The position numbers were made by a program, and so were the translations under genes. Below, in pieces: positions 24,354-36,227 of a DNA stretch of 52,344 nt; position 1 is the stretch's first letter; every line of letters starts with the position of its first letter. Where the stretch lies: NCBI GenBank assembly GCA_019693395.1, contig JAAMXP010001145.1, forward strand, positions 1 through 52,344, given 5' to 3'. The notes under the pieces were generated by a model. That model saw only the letters and a program-made list of their open reading frames with translations, had not been told where the DNA came from and did not search any database. This stretch comes from Ettlia oleoabundans (Eukaryota > Chlorophyta > Chlorophyceae > Chlamydomonadales).

Positions 24354-26991
24354 ATGGGGGCCCTAGCAATGAGTCTATACAGGCCTCGAGGGGTGCCTGT
24401 GATTCCCGTGTGCTTGGTTGGCATTTTGCTCCTTGGTTGTTTCCGCCCTTCATGGCTCGCTGGCTTTGAGCTGAGCTCAGGGGAAGCTACCGTGCAAGAT
24501 AGCCGAGAGCAACGCGCAATTAGGCGATACTGCACACCACAGCTTGGTACACTGCCGCCCAACCCAGCGCCCGAGGAAGCTGCACCCCAGCGGCGGAAAG
24601 TTGCTGCGGCGTCCATCCCGGGCGGCAGCGACAACAACAGCAGCAGCAGCGACAATGACATAGGCGGCAACGGCAGTGCATTTCAGTTGACAGCAGAGGC
24701 TGCCGAGGGCCCTGTCACATGGCAGGAGATCGACAGCCTCATTACCCAGCCAGCGCAGGTGTACGGGCGGCTGGCCAAGGCGGGGCCCCCAGCCAACTAT
24801 CGAAAAGCCATGGCAAATATGTCAAATATGAATAAATGGAGTCCCGTGGGCCTCCCGCCCACCATCACGCCTGAGATGAAGCAATGGCTGGAAAGAATGA
24901 ACAGGTGAGTGCCACCTTACACCAATCCACGCATCCTGCTGACCGCATGTTTTCGACATTGGAAAGACAGCCCTGTGCCTATGACGGTGTTTCTGGATGT
25001 TTTCTCTATTTCAGGATTTGCTGCAGCCAACCTCGCTTGACCTTTGCATGAGTGGCAGTTGGAAATGTATCAGCAGACATTGCAGGCTTAAGCTTGATTT
25101 GTGGCCTCGCCCCGCCCTTGCCTGGATGTGCGTGCAGGTGGCAGGCTGGCAACGTGACAGGCAGCAATGCGCAGCTGCGCAGCCCTGTGCCTTCATGCCA
25201 CTATCTGGTAGACCATGCCAATCGTGTGATTTTTGTGCGCACTACAAAGATAGGCGGCACCACCCTGGCAAACGCGCTTGGCATCACGAACCACCCAGTG
25301 GCATGCAGGTGAGGTGCCTGGCCGGCCTGGCTTGACAGCTTTTGGCCATGGCTGGCCAGTACGTCACCTGCCGGCACTGGAGGTCATGAACTGCAGATGG
25401 CACAGGCAGATTGCGGGGTAAAATTGCTGCGGGTCCTGGGGCAGCCTGCAACGCTGACTGGTAGGGCGCTTGTTGCAAGCACAGATGATTGTCGTTTGCT
25501 TGCTAATGTGCATGCCACAATGCCCTATCTACTTGCCACCACGTTGCTCCTTAGTGCAGATGGAACCCAAGCCAGTGCAACTATGGGTGCCGACGCCGGC
25601 CTTTCTGCTTGGCCTACCTCACAGATCCGGACCTAGTTGAGAAGATATGGCACAACTACACAAGTGAGTCATCGCACCCGTGAGCCTGCTGCCCTGGCAG
25701 CTGCAGCTATGCTTCTCTTGCCATGTGCAGCACTGGTAGGTGGTGCATTGATTCAAAATCGTAGCCACAGCAATGGCCCACCACCTCCCAACCCAGTAGC
25801 TTTTACCATGAGGGGCTGCTGCTCCCATACTCAGGTGTAGCCTAGAGTCGATGCCGCACAGGTGTTGCAGTTATGTTGCCGTGGCCCCTACAACTGACTG
25901 CCTGCTGCCCCCTTGCCCCATGCCTGCAGGTTTTGCTTTTGTGAGGAATCCGTGGAGCCGCGCGATTAGCAGCTACCACTACAACAACAAGCGTGCCATA
26001 AAAAAACCGTTTCGGACATCCTTCGTGAAGTTTGCAGCAGCGCCCAGTGCCGGTGGCAAGCTTGTCCATGACACGTGAGCGTACCCTGCCGGCGGGCTGT
26101 TTGCGGTCGTGGGCTCGCCCAGCGCTTGGACGGCGCCACACTACTAAATGTATCGCTCTATACCTTGTGGACGACTTGTGCACAGTTTTCCTATGGCAGC
26201 TCGGATGATCTATTTGCTCGCTGCCGACCGCCTCATGCAGGTACCCACAATGCTCTAAGGAGCGTTTTGGGTTTGTGCTGGAGCACTTGGAGCAGCAGGC
26301 ACCATCCTGTCTCTTCACGGAAGAGGGCCTGCCTGCGGTCGACTTCATCGGCAGGTCTGAGCGCTTTGATGAGGACTTCCAGGCAAGATCCGGCTTTGAT
26401 TATAAAATTTTACACAACAACAAACATTATTGTGCTGGCCTCTGGCCGCCTGGTCTAGTCTGGGTCTTGTTGGGCGTGGGCCTGCCTGGGGTGGCCGGGC
26501 TCTCGGTAGGCGTGGGCCTGGCGCAATGGACGAGGTGTTAATATCTGGCTTGGGGCCTCAGCAACGGTTCCTACCACGCCAGTTGTCAAGCCTGAGTGGC
26601 AATGTACTGCTGAACAACAGCTTTACTACATGGCTGCTTTGCACTCACTCCATGCTTTCCTGGCCCCGCTTTTGCAGGATTTGATTGACCTACTGAACAG
26701 CAGGCGGCCTGCAGGGTCTGCACGCTTGCAGTTTGACCAAGTAAAACGCATGAACACTCGCAGCAGCAGGTGAGCATGCACCTGGGGTGCGCTGCCATGG
26801 AAGCCAGTGTGTGACTGATCGTGGCTGGCTGTGTGATGTATCTGAGCTGTCCTTCTGCTCCGTATTGATGCAGGTCTGAGCTTGATCGCCGAAGAGAATA
26901 TGCACAACTCTACATGAATAATACAGCACTGTGCGACATACGCAGTTACTTTGATGATGACTTCAAGAGCCTGAAATTCCCTAGCTGGTAG
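24354..26991 (+). CDS. Membrane-anchored sulfotransferase (carbohydrate-type), paralogue 2
   Basis: Exons: 24354-24904, 25138-25308, 25560-25663, 25930-26074, 26241-26382, 26678-26769, 26874-26991; 440 aa. An N-terminal anchor (VPVIPVCLVGILLLGCF) is followed by an Asn/Ser-rich stem, as in Golgi type II enzymes. PAPS-binding blocks: RVIFVRTTKIGGTTLANALG and FAFVRNPWSRAISSYHYNN. Further shared blocks are FCLAYLTDPDLVEKIWHNYT, LPAVDFIGRSERFDEDFQ and the ending SYFDDDFKSLKFPSW. It aligns block for block with the gene at 6228-9118. Five of six intron positions and phases are shared; this copy has one extra intron after the FVRNPW exon and lacks the last one. Intron 5 starts with GC (26383). Expected role: sulfation of a secreted or wall glycan; acceptor unknown. 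Confidence 0.84.
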
Positions 26992-27460
26992 CATAAAATG
27001 GCAACTGCCAAGCGCTGCAGTTTCTGACTCCCCAATTGTCCACAAAATGCGCGTGGTTGACAGATAGATCAGAGCTATATCGCCCCAGTGCCTCAGTGCC
27101 TTATGTTCTTATGTGTAGACAAACATAGCCTACTGTCGAGGTGTGTGGTGGACAGCTGGCAATATGAAACCTTGGAACCTTGTGGCCGGTGTGACAAGGA
27201 TGACCGTGGTTTCATGGATGGAGGCTTCCCAAGGAGCGCGCAGGAGGGAACACAAGCTTTTGGCACTGTCGTTTGGGCTGGAGAGAAAAGATTACTGCAG
27301 CTAATCACTAAAGCGAAGCCGGTGGGCAGTTCCGCTACCTCAGGAGCCGGAAGCAAGCCACGCGTTGGCCGATGTTTCTGGCGCACCCGTATCCATTAGC
27401 ATATTTTGAGTCAAAAGGAGCTCTCGCTGCTGGCGGCATATGCCTTAGTGCGTGGGGCAA
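26992..27460. other. Intergenic between sulfotransferase 2 and the first PC-esterase gene
   Basis: No supported coding frame. No TGTAA seen close to the sulfotransferase stop. The right part should be the promoter of the gene starting at 27461. Confidence 0.45.
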
Positions 27461-29730
27461 ATGAAGATCGGCCAAAAGGAGATTGGCGCGATTGGCCCGC
27501 TCCGGCTGGCGGTTTCTGCCAGTCTGATTGCACTCATAGGTCTTCTAGCCATCTTTGGAAGACCTGGCAGCGGTGCAATCACGCAGGCGAGTATATCAGG
27601 CCTCCTAACCGCCGCCTGCCGTCCCGCCGGCAGCGTGCCCGTGCCTATGCCCAGGTTTCGCTTGTGGTGTCACGCCTTTTTCTCATGCATGCAGATGAGG
27701 CGCGGATTTCCGAGCGGGCGCCGCTTGGGTAGTTCCCTTGTGGAAGATTGCACGCGCTCCATGTCGACATCAGCAGCTCTGGCGACGGGCTACTGGCAAG
27801 AGCTGGAAGTGGAGAGGTGGGCTGACGCGTCATGACTCATTTGATTGCAGCACGTAAAGCAACAGAATTGATTATGTATGACATGGACCTGGGTGGCAGC
27901 TGTGAGGCCCGCGCTGGCTGTTGCCGTGTGTTACAAGACGCACGCCGCATGGCTTTGTTTTTATTCCCTGGGTGCAGCTGCGACACCTCCAACCCCCTGG
28001 CTGCCAGCTGCACCGCCAGACTGGGGTACCAGTGGTTGTGGATGTGGCAGGTCTGCTCGGCCAGGCACTATGGCGTGCAAGAACTTCGGGATGCTTTACG
28101 GCATAAGCGCCTTACAGTACTGGGGGATAGCCATGGCCGCAACCTCTACACATGGATGCAGCGCACGCTGAGCGGTGCGGGCAAAACTGCTGCTGCACAT
28201 GCATGCATGCATCATTGCATGCATTTGCAGGGGTTGCATCAGCACCACAGGGAACCTCTCTCCTTGCACTGGTTGCCAATACCCCTTGCCGACTCCCAAC
28301 CCTCCCCTTGCTTGGCTGGCCGGCGACCTTCGTTGTGCAGGTACGTTTGATCGGGAGGTGGATCACCCGATAAAGTTTTATGAGGACGCATACTGGCATG
28401 GACTGGCCGCCACAGGTGCCACCGTGGGAGGCCCTGATGCAGGAGACCTGCACCTCAGCTTGCGGTGGCACACCACTATTCCGCCGATTGTAGCGGACAT
28501 CCAAAAGATGTAAGGGCGGGGACAAGCATGCCATGCTCTCAACGCTAACAGACCTGGCTGCATTCAAACGCTTGCTGTCAATTGAGATGCAGGATGACAT
28601 GGGCAAACCCTGCAACACGCTGGTCATCACCCCGTTGCGCTGGCAATACATGCTGGTGCCTCCTGCCCTGTTTTCTGCCGTGTTGTGCAGGCAGCAGGAC
28701 CCGCTAGGCTTGCCAGATGTGGTGGGTATTTCCACTTCATCATGGTACTATGTGCATGAACTCCCCTTGTCCCAGCTGCATCAAGACCTTGAGCAACTGG
28801 GGGAGGTGGTTAGGGAGGCTGATGGAGCAGCACGCAAGGTGAGCCTCTAGCTCATAAGCATGACTGCCATGAGCTTGTGCAGCCTGCCAGTTGGCAAGAT
28901 CAGCATGAGAGTGGCTGAAGGCGAGACGGATGGGGACGTGTAGCTAAGGAACCTATCACTCACTGCATGCCGCTTGCTGCGCCCNNNNNNNNNNNNNNNN
29001 CCCCCCCCCCCGCCGCTCGTGCAGTCTGGACGACATGTGTTGTGGCTGTTACTCAGCATCCCCACACGGGTGCGTGGGCGCAGCTGGAGCGCCAGCTGGC
29101 ATGCCCCCCTCAATGCCACGTCGTCCTACAATGAAGCTATACGCAGTTCGAGCCTTCTACACCCGCATGGCCCAATGCTGCTTCTCGACCTGCAAGCCCT
29201 AAGCGATGGTAAGCCTCGTCGCATGCACAACCTGCTCCAGTTCCCGTCTCAACTCCACCTGCCCTGCAGCTCAGCTTTGTGAAAGCAGCATGCTGTCAGT
29301 GGAGGCTTGCATTGCCCAAAAAGACAGCCATGACAACGACGCCTGCTAAAGTCTTATCCTTCTTGCAGATTGCCTGGCGTGGTGCTCCGCCGATGGCATT
29401 CATGCCAATGCTGCAGTTTATGCAGTGGCCAATCAAGTAGTAGCAAACCTGCTGGCACTGCCCCCAGTTGGGACAGCAGCAGCCCCAGCAGCAGCCCCAA
29501 ACAGTGACCCATCAGTACCAGCAGCAGCGCCAACAGCAGTGCCAGCAGCAGCACCGCCAGCTTCACCAGCAGCAGCACCAGCAGTCCCTGCCAGTGGCAG
29601 CCCAACTGCACGTAGCGCCCGTGGGTTATTAAATGACACTCGCAAACAAGTCAGCGGATCCCAAAAAGCAACAAACAGTGCTGGGCCAGCTCCCATTCCT
29701 GTACCTAAGGATGCACGTAACTCTACTTAA
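27461..29730 (+). CDS. PC-esterase/SGNH-type protein, putative glycan O-acyltransferase or esterase (GDSHGRN...DGIH)
   Basis: Exons: 27461-27816, 27978-28174, 28341-28509, 28691-28838, 29025-29208, 29369-29730; 471 aa. Start is ATG 27461, just before a membrane anchor (LRLAVSASLIALIGLLAIFG). The catalytic blocks of the PC-esterase/GDSL fold are present: LTVLGDSHGRNLY with the nucleophile Ser about aa 169, and SADGIHANAAVYA with the DxxH pair at about aa 360 and 363. A block YQWLWMWQVC precedes the GDS motif as in TBL and CASD1 relatives. The tail after aa 380 is Pro/Ala-rich, like algal wall-protein linkers. The family acetylates or deacetylates polysaccharides in the Golgi; direction and substrate unknown. 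A stop-free in-frame stretch 27587-27694 with GC...AG ends may be a further intron. A 16-base N gap lies in intron 4. Confidence 0.75.
28985..29000. other. Assembly gap (16 N) beside a poly-C run
   Basis: Sixteen N bases are followed by a run of 11 C, within the intron 28839-29024. The splice acceptor at 29021-29024 is intact, so the gene model is not broken, but the true intron length is unknown. Confidence 0.98.
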
Positions 29731-30183
29731 ATGTTTCTCGCATTGCTTTTGCATGTTGGCGCTTACTCCCTTCATAGCGATCCTTTCTAAACCTGCTCCC
29801 AGTGTGCCTATTGCTCGCTAACTGACTCAGCATTATCCATCACATACGCATTGCAGATGCGAACACCAAGCTTGTGTTCCTGTTCTCGATACTTGTCTAT
29901 CTGTTACCATGTTGGGCATGTCGTTTCTCTGCGCCTTCAACATTTCACTGCCAGTGACTAGTTACAAGACAAGCCACACTGCTTGAGAGCTGTAGCAAAC
30001 TTGTCACTTAACCGTGGCATCGTGGGCAGATTGTTAGGTTGATTATGTTCTTTTCACAAGGTATTCAAAGGTTATTTCTACGAATACAGCAACAACATGA
30101 AATACGTTTAACAGCCTAGGTGTACGTTATATCGACAGGTTCATTTGTTATTAATGGTTGCTTGCAGCAGGCCTGGCTGCAAG
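29731..30183. other. Convergent intergenic region (3' ends of two PC-esterase genes)
   Basis: Both flanking genes end here. It is AT-richer than its surroundings. A minus-strand TGTAA at 29962-29966 could serve the minus-strand gene. No gene seen. Confidence 0.5.
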
Positions 30184-32464
30184 TCATACAGCATTGCCCA
30201 CCCTGCTGTCTCGCAGTACGCCATTCAAGAGGTACACCCAGAGCTGGTAGGCAGACGGTTGGCACCAGTGGCTGCACTCGCCAGGCAGATGGCTGTCCCA
30301 GAGCGGCACAGTGGCGTTGAAGATTCGCAGGTGTGCGTCCGCAAGCCGAGGCAAGAGGGGGGCTATGGCCAAGGCGCGGCGTGTGCCGGCCCTCACCGTC
30401 GGGTCACCCTTATACCAAGCTTCCAAGGGGCGGCACGTGAAGGGCCTTCGCTCATGGCCGGGGAAAGTGCCCTCACGGGTTTGGAAATGCTGCAAGGCAT
30501 GGGGAGAAAGCTGTTGGATCTGACAGACCAGGGACCTGCAGTTACTGCCATTAGCGATGGGAAGTCCAAAATCAAACCGGCACTGGATTACATTGGCACG
30601 TGAAGCCAGGCAGGCTTCTCCCACCTGTGGTGCTGTGTCCACCCAAATCATGCGAGGCAGTACAGCGGCGTGCTTGTACCGCCAGGCTGTTAGTACGGCC
30701 ATTTCCTGGATATACCGCGGACCGGGCGGCTTCCCAGGAAAATCATACTCAGGGTAGTGGAGTCTGCAGACCAGGGTGGGTGGATGGGTGTGTGTGGGAT
30801 GGGGGTGGGGGGGCCACGGAGAAGGGCTGGGTGTTCTGTGTGGCTTAAGTGCTTGTTGTTCTGGCCAGAACAGAACTGCATCTTCCAGTCACTAGATACC
30901 AGGTGGACAGCCTTTGTTCTGGCGGGTAGGCAGCAGGCAGCTGTTGCGCACCCGGTGTTGAACAGAGCAATATGGTGGCGGAAACCAGGCACCGTCTTCA
31001 ACAGGCCCCGCAGCACCTGCACAATACCTTCCAACACATTGTCAGCATATCAAGTTGCATATTAATCTCTACATTTGTGCAAGCAGATGCCATGCATGCC
31101 CAGCAGAAACACTGCAGCCACATGAAGCAGGCCTGCGACGCAAGCCTGCAGTTTACTTGGCGACATGCAGCCCCCATGGTGTGGAGTTGAGGAAGAGGGA
31201 CGCCACGCACCCTGCGCCGCAACTCTGATGCCGTATCCACTCGTACAGCACATATGCGCGTGTTATGAACAAGGTTGAGACACAACGGGGCGCTGACCCA
31301 GTCCACTAGCTTAAGCGCTTTGTTTGCCCCTGGTGTGACAGCTGGACTGCGTGATTCAGCAAGAAAGCCAAGCCAGAGTGGGAGTGGGCAGCCAGTTGCG
31401 GATGCAACAGTTACCAGCAGCAGGCACACGCAGGCAAGCAACAACAGTGACAACAGCAAAGCATCGTGCTCCGCTTACGTGCGTCTTAACGAGAGCGCAA
31501 ATTCCCGTAGGAAGCACTCTGCTGCTTGATAGAAAGCCCAAGTTTGGCTGTCTCCCATGAACCACAGGGTTTGCCCGCGGATGCGCTGGAACAACTCGCA
31601 AGGTGTGAAGTCCTGCACGGGTATGGGCAGCAGACGGTCACAGATGCTTCGCTTCCCTCCCATCTGACCCTTATAAAAAGTGAAAAAATGGCATACGTAA
31701 CATGCCGGGGCACATTACTCAACCCTGCACCTGCAGATGGAAGCCGCTATGCATCAAAAACTGCGCCACGGCCTCCGACTTGTGCTGGCCAGGGTAAACT
31801 TTGCCGCATGCTTTACCCTCAAAATTGCAAACCCCACAGCAATGAACGGTATCTGTATTCTGGCAGTGCCCACACGCTTGTGTTTGGTTGGGCATGCTCG
31901 TCATGTTGAAAAGGAACGGCAAGGCTTCACGTGTTGATGACTTATCACCAGCAAGCGGATGAACAGAGCCTGCACAGCAGTCCAGGATGCAGGGGTTGCA
32001 GATGGCCGGCCAATGTACTTGCTTCACACATCACCAAACAGCAGTTACTCAAGAGCCGTCCACAACAACTGAACAGCTAGCTCACCGTCGTGTGTAATAG
32101 CGCACCGGGACTGGCGGGTGCGAAGAGTCACGGCCTCTTCTGCAGCATTGGCCCACTGCACTACGTTGTGGGTTTCCACTGATCCCACAGTTGGCTGTAG
32201 GGCTTGGCTTTCCGTTGCCTGATGCTCTTCTGTGTCAGGTTCCAAAGCCCCCGGCTCAGCCGAGGCGGCCTGCAGGGTCCCTGTCACCCTCGCCGCAGTG
32301 GAGACGAGGTTGCAGCCCGTAAGGTACAGCATCTGATGACCCATAAGTGCAACCAACACAAATGTTGCCATACAAAGTGTTGCTGCTAACAGCTGCAAGC
32401 CAACGAGCCTCCCCCGCGGCTGTTGATAGCCGCACATCGGGCAGGAACCGGGCGCTGCTCCCAT
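30184..32464 (-). CDS. PC-esterase/TBL-like protein A (GDSQTW...ECSHW), putative glycan O-acyltransferase
   Basis: Exons (minus): 32464-32086, 31969-31731, 31612-31479, 31346-31211, 31016-30952, 30763-30625, 30489-30184; 465 aa. A short Cys-containing head precedes a membrane anchor (VGLQLLAATLCMATFVLVALMG, about aa 21-42). A luminal Cys module (CxxC-x7-CCxxC-x6-C) comes next, then WFMGDSQTWAFY (nucleophile Ser about aa 227), ALFNTGLHYPEYDF, and near the end GECSHWCQPSAYQLWVYLLN. Plant TBL O-acetyltransferases have GDS plus DCSHWC; here the position before CSH is Glu. Family role: acetylation of cell-wall polysaccharides in the Golgi. Tandem with the close paralogue at 33342-36020, with the same intron phases through the catalytic domain. 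Confidence 0.78.
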
Positions 32465-33341
32465 TTTGGGGGACCTTGCGGCAAGAACAAACTTGCAAAC
32501 TTCATGTTGGCTTGTAATGCTTGCACAACAGCACCGACTTCCCAATAAACAGGAGCAACCCTGTGCCACCGTGGCCGTGGACCACTGTTTCTTACGTCTA
32601 CTTAGCCCTCTGCACTGATGAGTGTCAAGGGCAGCATTGAAGATATGGCAAGCACGTGTGGTGGTATTCATTGAGGAATGATAACGGGCACTAGCAGAAT
32701 GCCACGAGTGTTGCCACGCGGCATAGATGACATGCACTGACATGCCCGGCAAGCATGACTCAAGGCATTGTTGCCAGGGACACAGTCATCATGCAAGCAG
32801 TAACACCGGGGTGGGGTGGAGTGGGGGGGGGGGGACGCCATGGCTCGCCAGCTGCGTGCTCATGCCACTGCCAGTCAGTGTTGCTTTGTTGTGCTTTGCA
32901 CAGTGGCCAGTGTTTACGGCAACTCTGGGAATCATGTCATTTTTGCTCACCAAGCCTGACTGTAGTGAAGCGGGCGGAAGCTGTGTGCTGTTGGGCATGA
33001 CAACAGGGCGCCTGTTGGGACCTTCCCAGTCCGAAGCGCAGCATCCGCCACAAACAGCAGCATACCAAAGCAGAGCCTCTTGTGTGTTCGCAAGGGTATG
33101 CTAATCAAAAGCAACGACAACAGGGCATGTGCGGACATTGTGATAGGGATCAGGAAATAGAAGGAAGAGCAGCACGTAAAGCCGGCGCAACAGTGGATGC
33201 CGCCTCAAGAGAGAATTGAGGCTATGCAAAGGCAATTGATTACTAGTATCCAGTGATCAACAATTTTGGTTGCAACAACTTTAAATAACGTATGTGTGGA
33301 GCATAGCGTGTAATTAGTGGATTATAGGACTGCCAGCCAGC
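32465..33341. other. Intergenic between the tandem PC-esterase paralogues (877 nt)
   Basis: Holds the promoter of the gene starting at 32464 and the 3' end of the one ending at 33342. A poly-G run lies at about 32823-32833. No other coding frame is convincing. Confidence 0.5.
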
Positions 33342-36020
33342 TCACCGCTTGCCTCCTGGCAGGGCTGTGGGAGGGCCAGTAACTTGCACCTTATTGCCCA
33401 GAGGCCTGCGCTGCAGGACGCCATTCAGCAGGTAGATCCAGAGCTGATAGGCGGACGGGTGGCACCAGTGACTGCATTCATCCGGCCAATGCGTGCGCCA
33501 AAGCGAGGCTGTGGCATTCCAGGTGTTCAAGTGTGCATTTGCGATTGAGGGTAGCAGCGGCGCAACAGCAGCATTGAAGGGGCCGCCAGAAAGCACTCCT
33601 GGGTCACCCTTGTGCCAGGCAGCCAAGGGTGCGCAGGTGAAAGGCTTTGGGCCCCCGGGCCAGGAGCCATCTGGCGTCTTGAAGTGCTGCAATGGGGATG
33701 GCAGAAGCGGCACTGGCAGGCACTTGAAATGGCCAGCAGCAGATCAAAAGTGTGCCACTTGAGAAACGCTAGTGCTAGTCTATCAGCTTTCAGCAGACCC
33801 CGAAGGTAGCATCGTGTACTCACAGCTGACAAACCATTCTTAGCTACCCAGCATTGCAACAGTGGCTAGTCACCTGCACGGGTGTGTTCATCCAGATGAA
33901 GGCTGGCAGCTCACTCAACCGCTGCTGCCGCCAAGCTGCCAGCCGCTGGATGGCTTGCGCAAGAGGGCTCTTGTCGGCTGTTTTCTTGCTCTGAGCAGGA
34001 TTTGGGTAATGCAGCCTGCAACAGGTTCATGGAGGTACATAGAGCAGTACACAGAGCACAGCCTGGTTGCTGCATGTCTTATGTTGGTGACAGCTAGGTG
34101 GCTCTCAACAGAGGCTGTCAGCTGGGGCAGCGCTGAAGCAACTATGGGTATGATGGTAGAATCACACTGTATAGCTGCCGCTCACCCAAAGTTGTACACA
34201 AGTAAATCGTCCTTGAAGCCTGGCACAAATGCCTGAAGCTTAGGGATTACCTGCAAGATCAAACATCACACTTTGATGGCTGTCACCCAAATGCAGGTGG
34301 GGCAAGAATCCAGCATGCTAGCCAGGCCATGCAAAGCGCTGCTCCCTCTATTGTCGCATATGTACGCACATATACACACAGAGCGGCGCACCGTATCTGT
34401 GAAAGCCCTGACTCCATCAACCCGCACGACACATACACGGGTGCCCAGCACAAGCTCCAAGCAGATTGGTGGGTAGGGCACCGGCGTCCGCACAGTGATC
34501 AGCTTATGGCTCTCCCCCAAAGCAATGGGCGGCCTGCACTCATGCAGCCCCATGTTCATCCATCTGGCGAAGGGGACGGGAGAGAGTGAATGGGCCCCAA
34601 GGGGCAGGAGGGGTGCGACATGGCTCACTTGCGGTGCAGCGAGGATGCAAACTCTCGCAGGAAGCACTCGGCTGCGTAGTACAAGTTCCACGTTTGGCTG
34701 TCTCCCATGAACCACATCGTGCGGCCACGAATGCGTTGGAACAGCTCGCAGGGCGTAAAGGCCTGCATCAAGTGTTGGTGATCAACCGGCAGCGCGATGG
34801 TAACTTTGCTTGGCGCATCGGCAGCATTGCAGCAACACTGGGGAACCACTGCCAAGCCCAGATGCGCAAAATCGAAGCAGGCTAAAACAAAGCTTGTGCC
34901 TGCACATCTCCATCATCACTGCTCTCAGCCCACCCTCAGCGCAAACCCGGTTTGCATCAGGTGGCGGGCAACGCCCTCGGACCGCTGCTCTCCCGGGTAG
35001 AAGTCCGAGCAGCGGCGCTTGGAAAACACGCAGACACCGCAGCAGGGTGCCATGGCCTGGGGCTCATTGGCGGGGCAGTGCGCGCAAGCGGTGTCAAGCG
35101 TGGGCATGGTAGATGTGTCAAACAGGAAGGGCATGGAGCTGGCATTTATCGTGGCATGTGGCATCTGCACGGTGCCTGCAAACAGCAGGGCAGACAGGGA
35201 TTGGTGTCGCCAGATCCACAGAGGCAGATGCAGAATTCGCCTACCGCGTTTAACTTGCAGCCGCGGAACAATTATCAGTCAGCTGGGCGGCCCCCTGCTT
35301 ACTGTTGGGATACAGTCGACATTGAGACCAGGGCGCCTGGAAAATGGAGGCTTGAGGGGCACCGGCCCACTCCTTCAAGTTTTCGGTGAGTTTTAAAGTG
35401 CGGTGGCTCTCAGCCAATCTGGTTGCATTGCCCCCTTGAGTGCCGTTTACTGCTGGCTGCTCTGTATGTGGTGTCCCATCCTGCAAAGGCGCCAAAAGCA
35501 CATCTCCAGCGTGTAGGTCGGTTGCTGCTGCTGGTAGAGGGTGCCCTTCCACTTTGGACTGGCCCGCAGCCTGCTGAGCACCCTGCCGAGTATTTTCCAC
35601 TGTGGTCTGTGTCGAGGGCGTATTGCTGCTGCCATTGCCATCTCGACCAGGGCTTATGTTGCCTGCACGTGAATAAAACCCACCACCAAAAACAAGTAGA
35701 GCACACCAGTTGCCGACAGCCACATAATGTGGGGCAAGCTCCAGCACTGTACACAGTACAGGGTTTCATGACAGTGAATAATGTTCCGCAATGCAGCATC
35801 TGTTGAATGGCAGGCAATCAATGAGCGTGCAGAACTCACCATTGTCTGGAAACACTAGCGGCTCTAGCCGGCGTTGCGGCTGCGAGAGCAGCAACGGCAA
35901 AGACAGGTGCCCACGCTCGCGCCGGGGGCTCGCAGTCAATACCCACCAGCCAGCGGTCACAATCAGCACGAATGAAACTGCGGCAGGCGCCAACTGTAGC
36001 CCATGGGGCTTCTTGTTCAT
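33342..36020 (-). CDS. PC-esterase/TBL-like protein B (GDSQTW...DECSHW), putative glycan O-acyltransferase
   Basis: Exons (minus): 36020-35840, 35662-35303, 35175-34934, 34762-34629, 34563-34392, 34250-34186, 34015-33874, 33686-33342; 546 aa. Start ATG 36020 precedes the anchor APAAVSFVLIVTAGWWVL (about aa 11-28). The second exon (360 nt) codes a Gln/Asn/Thr-rich stem missing from the neighbour. The Cys module (CxxC-x10-CCxxC-x6-C) follows, then WFMGDSQTWNLYYAAECFLR (nucleophile Ser about aa 283), LLVYNFGLHYPN, and WPDECSHWCHPSAYQLWIYL (His about aa 505). This is the same family as the gene at 30184-32464: a probable Golgi polysaccharide O-acetyltransferase or esterase. An Asp lies one residue before the Glu that replaces the usual DxxH Asp. 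Divergent from the methyltransferase gene at 36228. Confidence 0.8.
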
Positions 36021-36227
36021 GTTTTCATCTGGCTCAAGTGGCAGGCTGTGATAAATCCAACGCTGCCCAATCCCAGCACATCGGACAACTGCCACGACCG
36101 CAACCGGCAAAAGCATGGTCTCAGCTACCCGATGACCTTGACTCGGCAACACCGTTTGCCACCGTGGCAATGATGTAAACGTGCTTTTTCCTCAGTGCAA
36201 GCCCTTGCTGTTATACTTAAAGATACC
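36021..36227. promoter_or_regulatory. Short divergent promoter (207 nt) between PC-esterase B and the methyltransferase
   Basis: Only 207 nt separate the two start codons, so the leaders and any promoter elements of both genes must share it. No clear TATA box in either direction. Confidence 0.6.
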
